In this document: one piece after another, positions 1 to 5,955 of the stretch | How the letters are laid out: each line of letters begins with the position of its first letter | How positions within the stretch are numbered: position 1 is the stretch's first letter | NCBI GenBank assembly: GCA_946406305.1 | Contig: CAMJKC010000005.1 | Location: 1-23,143 of the forward strand | Length of the DNA: 23,143 bases | Source of the DNA: an uncultured Lachnospiraceae bacterium | GTDB taxonomy: Bacteria; Bacillota; Clostridia; Lachnospirales; Lachnospiraceae | Direction: 5' to 3' | The notes under the pieces: model-generated | Told to the model about the DNA's origin: nothing | Seen by the model: the letters and a program-made list of their open reading frames with translations, nothing else | Database searches by the model: none | Position numbers and translations under genes: made by a program

Positions 1-1
1 A

Positions 2-388
2 AAATACACTGATAGGTATGGTGACATATCTATAATAGAGTATTTAGACGATGTTTTATGGAAAAAATTGCCTTATGTAGAAAAACATCATGATGAAGAA
101 AAAATATTGAAGTTATATTTAAAATCTAAAGGCTTGCCAGAAGACTACATAGAACAGAAAAAAATAGAAGCAGCTAAAAAAACTTATAAAGAACGAAATA
201 AAGAATATGATAAAGAAGTTTTTTTTAATACATTAAGGATGTTTGATGATAAGATAAAAACAAGTTCCTATGAAGATATAGAAAAAGAATTTGAGAAACA
301 ATTATTTGAACTTGATTATTTACCTAATCCAGAAGAAAAAAGACAATGGCTTAAAGAATATTATGATTTAAAAAATAATGAAAAATAA
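2..388 (+). CDS. 3' end of an unrecognised charged protein, cut by the window edge
   Basis: The reading frame is open from base 2 to a TAA at 386-388, giving 128 visible residues. No stop lies upstream and the in-frame TTG at 68 has no ribosome binding site, so the real start is outside the window. The visible part is soluble-looking and dominated by Lys, Glu, Asp and Tyr, with no membrane segment, no cysteine and no catalytic motif I know. It is probably mostly helical, and the Glu/Lys-rich middle could form a coiled coil. The last third carries an acidic stretch followed by LPNPEEKRQWLKEYYDL. I do not recognise the family. The next gene-like frame is about 175 bases downstream, so an operon with it is uncertain. 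Coding is supported by the long uninterrupted frame and neighbour-like codon use. Confidence 0.6.
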   Translation, partial: KYTDRYGDISIIEYLDDVLWKKLPYVEKHHDEEKILKLYLKSKGLPEDYIEQKKIEAAKKTYKERNKEYDKEVFFNTLRMFDDKIKTSSYEDIEKEFEKQLFELDYLPNPEEKRQWLKEYYDLKNNEK

Positions 389-562
389 ATAATTTTGTAT
401 TATATCATCAAGATATCAAACATAATGAGAAAAGATATTAATAAATTATTCTTCAGGTTGACTAATAAATATAAATCTACAAAAAAGACATGAGTTTTTA
501 TATATAATAAATAGATTTAGAGAAGAAATTGGAAATATTATAAGATCTATGTGATATTAAAA
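389..562. other. AT-rich intergenic stretch
   Basis: This 174-bp stretch between the two leftmost coding frames has stops in all frames and no convincing ribosome binding site or hairpin plus T-run. Isolated promoter-like hexamers occur (TTGACT near 457, TATAAT near 502) but not at matched spacing. I see no supported function. Confidence 0.4.
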
Positions 563-1693
563 ATGAGTATATATCTAAATATAAAAAATAGATTAATATT
601 TATAATGCTGATAGTTTTATCAGCATTTATTTATAGTATGCCAGCTTTTGCAGATGCTATAGGTTGTGATTTAGCTGGGATTGTATGTCTTAATGATGAT
701 TTAGAAATATACTCAAATTAGTTTAGAACTCTTGATTTAGATTTTGATGGTAAGTATGAACTGTATTATTTTGATGTCAATGGTCGACTTAAGACAAATA
801 GTTCAATTGATGAGTGTTATTTGAATGAAAAAGGTCAGCAAACTATAGGTGGGAATATTACTATAGTAGATGTAGGACCAAATGATATAAAAACTTATCA
901 AGTAGATAATACCGACTATTATTATATTAATAAAGTAAAATTAAAATTTAATGAGAATTGGGAATTGCAAGGAGATAGTACAGAAAAGCTAAAGACACGA
1001 GTTAGTATAGATATACCAGAGATTGTAGGAGAGAATAAATCAATTGTAGAAAAGATAAATTCTCAATTAAATACGAGAGGATTAGAATTATTAAAACTAT
1101 ATGCTAAAGATGAAGTTTATAAGAGAAATACAAGAAAGTTTAATATAACTATAAAAAAATTCATTAAAAATGATATACAAAAATTATGCTTTATACCAAT
1201 GTTAAATAATAAATTTTATTTCAATTTTGATGTATATATAACATTAGATAATAAAAGTGAATTACAAAAAAACATTGGTTTGTGTGTAGATACTGATTCT
1301 TGCAGAATAACAAATTGGGATTTACAAATTTTAAATAATCAAGTTTATATGAATGAAATATATGTAAAAAATGGTGGCAGTGAATACTCATCACGGTATA
1401 AAGATTATATTCAAACATTAAAAGATGAGTATATTGAAGCACTTATAGAATATATTGATAAATATCAAGACTATATTGAAAAATATGAAAACGGAGAATA
1501 TAATGCCAGTAGAAAGATAAGAGCTATAAATAATTATATAAACAATATAGATAGCGTATATAATGCATACACTAAAACTGCAAAAAAATCATACCAAAAC
1601 AATGAAATTGATAAAGAAACATATAAGTTTATATTAGAAGACTTTAAAGAGCCACTTGATAAATATAAAAAAAAGCTCAAAAATAGTAGTTAG
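563..1693 (+). pseudogene. Secreted protein with wall-binding-like motif, interrupted by an in-frame TAG
   Basis: From ATG 563 the frame encodes a typical signal peptide: a basic start (KNR), a hydrophobic core (LIFIMLIVLSAFIY) and a cleavage-like SMPAFA-DA. A TAG at 719-721 stops it after 52 codons. The same frame then stays open for 323 codons to the TAG at 1691-1693. Just after the stop come KYELYYFDVNGRLKTN and CYLNEKGQQ, which resemble the aromatic/Gly cell-wall (choline-binding type) repeats that end in YYFD.NG.MKTG. The rest (about residues 90-376) is Lys/Asn/Tyr-rich and unrecognised, with a helical Lys/Glu-rich C-terminus. The TTG at 821 has no ribosome binding site and there is no ATG in the downstream part until about 1199, so restart there is unlikely. 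One substitution would restore a 376-residue exported protein, so the lesion is recent, a sequencing error, or (less likely) read through. No strong ribosome binding site precedes 563. Confidence 0.6.
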
Positions 1694-2078
1694 TATAAAA
1701 ATGACACAAGGAAAGAAACATTTAAAAAGGTGGAATAGTAAATAAGGAAAGGTCATTTTATTGTGGATTATCAAGTGATAATGAGTTTTAAGAAGAGAGT
1801 GGTGTATAATAGATCAGAAACTTATGCCTAAAAAAAGTATGTATATGCTCTATAATTGAGGAAGAAATATTTAATATTGCAAAGACAATGATAATAGGTC
1901 ATAAAGTGACAGAGTAAATGGGCAAGTCATTTGCATTAAATAAAATGCTCTATTGTGTTGACTGCAACGAAATAATGCATATTAATCGTGCAAGTGACTT
2001 TTCGCCCATAAAACTGTTTTTACAAAAGTATTAGTTTAAGTCATTTAATAGCTGTTTTTTATCAAATTAGTTAAATTC
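1694..2078. other. Gene-poor interval of 385 bp
   Basis: No convincing gene is present. Short open stretches begin at ATG 1701 (13 codons) and ATG 1918 (38 codons, containing CVDC), but neither has a good ribosome binding site, and the second coincides with one arm of an inverted repeat. The interval holds the inverted repeat at 1918-2009 and otherwise looks like decayed or non-coding sequence. No canonical terminator for trxA (minus strand) was seen between 2035 and 2078. Confidence 0.45.
1918..2009. repeat. 92-nt imperfect inverted repeat / large hairpin
   Basis: The outer arms are ATGGGC (1918-1923) and GCCCAT (2004-2009). Next come AAGTCA with TGACTT (1924-1929 / 1995-2000), a T-G wobble, TTGC with GCAA (1931-1934 / 1990-1993) and ATTAA with TTAAT (1935-1939 / 1982-1986). 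Two 3-nt bulges, TTC and CGT, lie on the right arm. Inside are ATGC/GCAT (1945-1948 / 1977-1980) and a small GTTG-ACTG-CAAC hairpin. That gives about 22 outer pairs plus 8 inner ones. No T-run follows on either strand, so it does not look like a standard terminator. It could be a small non-autonomous element, the 3' structure of the trxA message, or a relic of an IS end. No clear target-site duplication was seen. Confidence 0.5.
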
Positions 2079-2378
2079 TTATAATAATTCTTCTATGTCC
2101 TCTTTTTCTGTTACACCGACAAATTTCTTAACGAGTTCGCCATTTTTAAACACACACAGAGTAGGAATTGATACAACTTGATATTGTTTTGATAAATCCA
2201 TTGCCTCATCAATATTTACTTTGACTACATTGACATTAGTCTTTTCGCTTGCTATTTCATCAACGATTGGTGCCATTACTTTACAAGGACCACACCAGTC
2301 AGCATAAAAGTCGACAAGTGCGACAGGTTTTTTTAAAACTTCTGTTTCAAATTCATTTTCTTTAATAATTTTTGCCAT
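2079..2378 (-). CDS. trxA: Thioredoxin
   Basis: This encodes a 99-residue cytoplasmic thioredoxin that reduces protein disulfides and is recycled by thioredoxin reductase. The active site WCGPC is at residues 28-32, inside the family sequence VDFYADWCGPCKVMAPIVDE. The cis-proline loop is the VSIPT segment, followed by the FKNGELVKKFVG strand pair. It is slightly shorter than the usual 105 residues because the C-terminal helix ends early at EDIEELL. The start is fixed by an AGGAGG ribosome binding site just upstream on the minus strand. It is the last gene of the thiI-trmB-trxA run, 9 nt after trmB. The context fits supplying reducing power for ThiI turnover as well as general redox work, but that link is inference. 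Confidence 0.95.
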   Translation of the reverse strand: MAKIIKENEFETEVLKKPVALVDFYADWCGPCKVMAPIVDEIASEKTNVNVVKVNIDEAMDLSKQYQVVSIPTLCVFKNGELVKKFVGVTEKEDIEELL

Positions 2379-2387
2379 ACAAGCCTC

Positions 2388-3068
2388 CTATATTTTTTTT
2401 GATATTAGTTTATAAATTTTGTTTCCTTTTTTTGAAAATTTCTCCTCATACTCTGTTAAAGTATTATCTATATCAGTCTCATTATGTAAATCGTAAGTGA
2501 TATAGGTTATTTCAAATTTATGTTTTTTTATTGTATCAACTGAAAAATTGAATAAATCAATGTTGTCAGTTTTGAACTCTATATTGCCATCATCTTTTAA
2601 TATATTGTAGTATATATCTAAAAAAGGTGTAGAAGTTAGCCTTCTATTTGAGTGGTTTTTTTTAGGCCATGGGTCAGAAAAATTTAAGTATATAGTATCT
2701 ACTGAGTTTTTGTAGAATATTTTATCTAAGTTTTTTACATCTGCATACATGAGCCTTAAGTTAGATTTTTTAATGGCATCTAAAGGTGTAGATGTATCTA
2801 CAATATTGAGTAGATATTTTTTATAATTTTCAATAGCTTTTATTAGAATGGTGGCATATCGCTCAATACCTATGAAATTTGTGTTTTTATTTTTAGAAGC
2901 GATATCACATATAAATTTCCCTTTGCCCATTCCAAGTTCTAAAGCAATTTTATTATCATTAGTAAAAATATCTTTTAAGTCTAAAAAATAATTTATATTG
3001 TATTCATCTATGCAGTATGGAGAATTTTTAATTGTATCCTCTGCGCCTATTATGTGTCTAAGTCTCAT
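2388..3068 (-). CDS. trmB: tRNA (guanine-N7-)-methyltransferase
   Basis: This 226-residue SAM-dependent enzyme methylates N7 of G46 in the variable loop of tRNAs. The N-terminus MRLRHIIGAED is typical of the family. The SAM-binding loop is LELGMGKGKF, followed by the acidic FIGIERY strand end. The substrate and catalytic region is LNFSDPWPKKNHSNRRL, the TrmB signature, with a further FKTDN segment downstream. Length matches the family (about 210-240). The gene overlaps the end of thiI by 11 nt and is followed by trxA after 9 nt, so the three are almost certainly co-transcribed and trmB is likely translationally coupled to thiI. The product is cytoplasmic. Confidence 0.94.
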   Translation of the reverse strand: MRLRHIIGAEDTIKNSPYCIDEYNINYFLDLKDIFTNDNKIALELGMGKGKFICDIASKNKNTNFIGIERYATILIKAIENYKKYLLNIVDTSTPLDAIKKSNLRLMYADVKNLDKIFYKNSVDTIYLNFSDPWPKKNHSNRRLTSTPFLDIYYNILKDDGNIEFKTDNIDLFNFSVDTIKKHKFEITYITYDLHNETDIDNTLTEYEEKFSKKGNKIYKLISKKI

Positions 3069-4248
3069 AATTACAAATTACAACTTCTTCTTTATTTATT
3101 GCATTTTCAATCATTTCATCAGCACTTACTAATGCTTTTTCAGATTGCAATATTTTTTCAAGTTTTGGGTTAGTGACAGGGTGTTTAGCTACAAATATGG
3201 TGCAACAGTCCTCATATGGTAAAATGGAAGTTTCAAAAGTTCCTATTTTTTCTGCAATTTTTATAATTTCTTCTTTATCAAAACCAATGAGTGGTCTAAA
3301 TACTGGAATATTAACACAAGCGTTAGTAGTATAAATTGCACTTGTTGTTTGGCTCGCCACTTGTCCTATGGATTCGCCTGTTATGAGAGAGAGTGCATTT
3401 ACAGAATGAGCTATTTTTTCTGCAATTCGCATCATCATTCTTCTCATAATGATAGTTAACTCATCATGTGGACATTTTTCATATATGTTGAGTTGTATAT
3501 CAGTAAAGTTTATTATGTGAAGTTTTATGCTTCCTGTGTATTGTGATAAAATTTTTGACAGTTTTATAACTTTATCTTTTGCTCTGTCGCTCGTATATGG
3601 AGGGGAATGAAAGTATACAGCTTCTAATTTAACTCCTCTTTTTGATATCATATATCCTGCAACTGGTGAATCAATTCCACCAGACAAAAGGAGAACTCCT
3701 TTATCGGAGGTTCCTACAGGTAAGCCTTTTGCACCTTCTATGTTTTCGCTATAAATATTTATATGGTTTCTTATTTCAATATAAAAATATATATCGGGAT
3801 TATGGACATCTACTTTTGTGTTTTCAAAATTTACAAGAATGCTATGTCCCAATTCCATATTTATTTCGTCGGAGTTCATAGGGAATTTTTTATTTACCCT
3901 TCTCGTTTTAACTTTAAATGTGAAATGTTTTTCACCATATATATTTTTTACATAATCAATTATTGAGTTTTCTAATTTTTTAAAATCATCTGTATATGGA
4001 ATTTTTAATACAGGGCTTATGCTGTATATGCCAAATATATTTTTTAGTTTTTCTATAAGTAAATTATAATCAAAATCAGAATTTATATCTATATAAATTC
4101 TTTCTTGTTCTTTATATACATTAAAATTTGATAAGTAAGGTGAAATAGCTTTTTTTATATTAAAAACTAAAGCATCTTCAAATTTATATCTGTTTTTTCC
4201 TTTTAGTCCGATTTCACCATATTTTATTAAAAAAGAATTAAATTTCAT
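3058..4248 (-). CDS. thiI: tRNA 4-thiouridine synthase ThiI (short form, no rhodanese domain)
   Basis: ThiI adenylates U8 of tRNA and inserts sulfur to make 4-thiouridine; in many bacteria it also serves thiazole synthesis. The N-terminus FLIKYGEIGLKGKNR is the conserved ferredoxin-like start, a THUMP domain follows (about residues 60-165), and the PP-loop SGGIDSP is at residues 189-195. The C-terminal LPYEDCCTIFVAKHP matches the short Bacillus-like form. At 396 residues it lacks the C-terminal rhodanese domain of enteric ThiI, so sulfur must come directly from a cysteine desulfurase. I chose ATG 4248 because the family sequence begins there; the frame runs upstream to a TTG at 4284, but no ribosome binding site supports either start. 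It leads the thiI-trmB-trxA operon, whose promoter I could not identify in the divergent region. Confidence 0.93.
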   Translation of the reverse strand: MKFNSFLIKYGEIGLKGKNRYKFEDALVFNIKKAISPYLSNFNVYKEQERIYIDINSDFDYNLLIEKLKNIFGIYSISPVLKIPYTDDFKKLENSIIDYVKNIYGEKHFTFKVKTRRVNKKFPMNSDEINMELGHSILVNFENTKVDVHNPDIYFYIEIRNHINIYSENIEGAKGLPVGTSDKGVLLLSGGIDSPVAGYMISKRGVKLEAVYFHSPPYTSDRAKDKVIKLSKILSQYTGSIKLHIINFTDIQLNIYEKCPHDELTIIMRRMMMRIAEKIAHSVNALSLITGESIGQVASQTTSAIYTTNACVNIPVFRPLIGFDKEEIIKIAEKIGTFETSILPYEDCCTIFVAKHPVTNPKLEKILQSEKALVSADEMIENAINKEEVVICNYET

Positions 4249-4324
4249 ATTAAACATTTTACAATATAGTTTATATTTAATCAATAGAATTTATTTTTAA
4301 AAAGATATTAAAACTAAAACTTGT

Positions 4325-4353
4325 TTGCTATACATAGCCTTTTATGATATACT
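4325..4353 (+). promoter_or_regulatory. Sigma-A type promoter for the 4410 gene
   Basis: TTGCTA (4325-4330) and TATACT (4348-4353) are separated by exactly 17 nt. An 8-G tract (4375-4382) lies in the predicted leader between this promoter and the ATG at 4410. Confidence 0.6.
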
Positions 4354-4374
4354 TAATTTAAGAAAAATAAAAAA

Positions 4375-4382
4375 GGGGGGGG
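4375..4382. repeat. 8-G homopolymer in the leader of the 4410 gene
   Basis: Eight consecutive G follow a run of A in the 5' leader. Such a run is rare in this AT-rich background and prone to slipped-strand length change. It is about 27 nt from the ATG, too far to act as an ordinary ribosome binding site. Confidence 0.8.
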
Positions 4383-4409
4383 CAACGATTAAAGTCCCTA
4401 ATAAAAGTT

Positions 4410-5420
4410 ATGGTAAAGATAGAAACTATTTTAGGCGCAATAGCAAAAGAGTATAATTTGAAAAAAAAGATGATGTATATTTATGGTGATTTAAATGGAT
4501 ACACTGTAAAGATAAATGAAGATTTAGAAAATTATGCTTCAAAGTTAATTGTGTGTTATACAATAAAAATGGGTGATGTAGAAAAAGAAGCCATAAAGAA
4601 AGCATTGGAAGATTTAGATGAAGAAAATCAGAAGAAAAAAATTTTATCTTCTGAAATGGAGCCTGTTAATTTGTTTAAAAAATATAGTTTAGAAAAGTAT
4701 TATATACTTGACGATTCGGTGCAATTTAAATTTATCTCAACTACTCCTAAATTTAAAGAAAAATTTTTTGAGTTTGTGACTTGGTTTACAAATGTCCTTT
4801 CTGAAACAGGGATTAAAAAACATGTATGTCCTATATGCGGCATGGAAATAGAAAATGATAAGGACTGGTTTTTGGTAGATTATAAAGTTTATCATGCTCA
4901 TGAAAAATGTATAAACTATATGAATGAAAAAAATGAAAATGACAACAGTGTAATTGAAAAAGAAGATCAGGGGTCATATTTGACTGGTATAATAGGAGCC
5001 ATACTTGGTTCTATTATCGGTTCATTAATATATATATGGCTCGGGGTTAATGGATATTGGACATTTTATGTAACTCCATTTATGTCAGGTTTGGCAGTAT
5101 TTTTGTATAATAAATTTAATGGCAGAAGAAGTAAAAACAAAAAATATATTTTGGGCAGTGTAGTTTTCATAATGGTTATATTAGCGGACATTGCAAGAGT
5201 AGTCATAATTGTGGCAAATGAAATAAATAAATATATGGGGCAAAATATGCCAATAAATTATATATTAGATGTGGCAATTAATTTTATTATAGATAGAGAA
5301 TATAAATATATGATTCCATATATTTTATTAGGTGAAGTTTTTGCAGTAATATCACTAATAGGTGCTCTAAAGAGTGATATAACAAATATAAAAAAATTAA
5401 AAATAAAAAAACTTAGTTAA
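4410..5420 (+). CDS. Unrecognised membrane protein with CxxC...HxHxxC motif
   Basis: This 336-residue protein is not a family I can name. Residues 1-137 look like a cytosolic alpha/beta domain (YGDLNGYTVKI, LIVCYTIKMGD). A probable metal site follows: C140-P-I-C143 and, 18 residues on, H162-A-H164-E-K-C167. The next stretch is acidic and polar. The C-terminal half has about four membrane helices: a Gly-rich one (TGIIGAILGSIIGSLIYIWL), one near VTPFMSGLAVFLY, one at YILGSVVFIMVILADIARVV, and a last one at MIPYILLGEVFAVISLIGAL, ending in a Lys-rich tail. The metal knuckle before membrane helices suggests a membrane-anchored sensor or scaffold, but that is inference. It is a single gene with its own promoter. 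The ATG lacks a well-placed ribosome binding site and no alternative start is better, so the start is uncertain. Confidence 0.72.
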   Translation: MVKIETILGAIAKEYNLKKKMMYIYGDLNGYTVKINEDLENYASKLIVCYTIKMGDVEKEAIKKALEDLDEENQKKKILSSEMEPVNLFKKYSLEKYYILDDSVQFKFISTTPKFKEKFFEFVTWFTNVLSETGIKKHVCPICGMEIENDKDWFLVDYKVYHAHEKCINYMNEKNENDNSVIEKEDQGSYLTGIIGAILGSIIGSLIYIWLGVNGYWTFYVTPFMSGLAVFLYNKFNGRRSKNKKYILGSVVFIMVILADIARVVIIVANEINKYMGQNMPINYILDVAINFIIDREYKYMIPYILLGEVFAVISLIGALKSDITNIKKLKIKKLS

Positions 5421-5451
5421 ATCCATAGTATATAGTGTAAAAAATTAAATA

Positions 5452-5480
5452 TTGAAAACTATTAAATAATTTGTTATAAT
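5452..5480 (+). promoter_or_regulatory. Promoter of the tRNA-Trp gene
   Basis: TTGAAA (5452-5457) and a perfect TATAAT (5475-5480) are separated by 17 nt. The mature tRNA begins 11 nt after the -10 box. This is one of the best sigma-A matches in the window and fits a strongly expressed stable RNA. Confidence 0.85.
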
Positions 5481-5490
5481 TTTACAGTTT

Positions 5491-5561
5491 AGGGGAATAG
5501 TTCAATGGTAGAGCAACGGTCTCCAAAACCGTTAATGGGGGTTCGAATCCCTCTTCCCCTG
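5491..5561 (+). tRNA. tRNA-Trp (anticodon CCA)
   Basis: A 71-nt cloverleaf folds fully. The acceptor stem is AGGGGAA/TTCCCCT with discriminator G, and the D stem GTTC/GAGC closes a 7-nt loop. The anticodon stem ACGGT/ACCGT closes loop CTCCAAA with anticodon CCA, and the T arm is GGGGG-TTCGAAT-CCCTC with one G-T pair. The 3' CCA is not encoded (GTTT follows), so it is added by the nucleotidyltransferase. It is a single-gene unit with its own promoter and terminator. Confidence 0.96.
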
Positions 5562-5566
5562 TTTAT

Positions 5567-5600
5567 CTCGTAAAATCTATGGTTTTACGAGTTTTGTTTT
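5567..5600 (+). terminator. Rho-independent terminator after tRNA-Trp
   Basis: A perfect 9-bp stem CTCGTAAAA/TTTTACGAG closes a 7-nt loop (TCTATGG) and is followed directly by TTTTGTTTT. Confidence 0.92.
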
Positions 5601-5621
5601 ATAGGAAGGCGAGTGTCAAGA

Positions 5622-5925
5622 GGGGGGGGGCTCGCAGTGCTCGCCCCTACAGTAAGTCGCTCGCCCCTACGGAAGGCAGCTCGCCCTATGGTTGAAGGGC
5701 TCGCAGTGCTCGCCCCTACGGAAAGTCGCTCGCCCCTACGGAAGGCAGTTCGCCCTACGGATGTTGGGTTCGCAGTGCTCGCCCCTACGGGAAGTCGCTC
5801 GCCCCTACGGTTGATGGGCTCGCAGTGCTCGCCCCTACGGAAGGCAGCTCGCCCTATGGTTGATGGGCTCGCAGTGCTCGCCCCTACAGTAAGTCGCTTG
5901 CCCCTACGAAAGGTGCGACCCTATG
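5622..5925. repeat. GC-rich intergenic repeat array (20/20/29-nt spacing)
   Basis: This is a GC-rich island in an AT-rich chromosome. The core TCGCCC(C)TACGG recurs at about 5641, 5661, 5681, 5710, 5730, 5750, 5779, 5799, 5829, 5849, 5878 and 5898, with a degenerate last copy near 5915. The spacing pattern is 20/20/29. Three unit types are visible: a longer one containing GGGCTCGCAGTGCTCGCCC (starting at 5628, 5697, 5766, 5816, 5865), one starting AAGTCGCTCGCCC, and one starting AAGGCAGCTCGCCC. The first two full periods are 69 nt; later ones are 50 and 49 nt because a unit was lost. The long unit folds on itself as GGGC-tc-GCA-G-TGC-tc-GCCC. The array begins with a 9-G run (5622-5630). It lies between the tRNA-Trp terminator and argS, and forms the upstream region of argS. 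Related GC-rich GGGCGAGCA-type intergenic repeats occur in various clostridial genomes. Confidence 0.88.
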
Positions 5926-5955
5926 GGAGATATTTGAAAGGAATAATTATACAGT

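Noticed and set aside
821..1693. Stand-alone gene starting at TTG 821
   Set aside because: No ribosome binding site precedes this TTG, and the same frame runs upstream through a wall-binding-like motif to the TAG at 719 and a signal peptide.
563..1693. TAG recoded as pyrrolysine or another amino acid
   Set aside because: Other genes here also end with TAG (for example trmB ends with TAA but rnj-neighbouring mtaB and nadK end with TAG), so TAG is an ordinary stop; there is no sign of recoding elements.
1918..2034. Small protein of 38 codons with CVDC
   Set aside because: It has no good ribosome binding site, and its first 30 codons coincide exactly with the inverted repeat, so structure explains the sequence better than coding.
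4249..4284. Earlier TTG start of thiI at 4284
   Set aside because: The family sequence begins at the ATG ending at 4248 and no ribosome binding site supports the TTG.
5622..5925. CRISPR array
   Set aside because: Repeat cores are separated by other repeated units rather than unique spacers, spacing is uneven (20/20/29), and no cas gene is near.
5900..5955. T-box leader of argS (AGGTGCGACC resembles the T-box core)
   Set aside because: The match is a degenerate copy of the repeat core. The full T-box sequence, specifier stem and a terminator/antiterminator pair are not visible.
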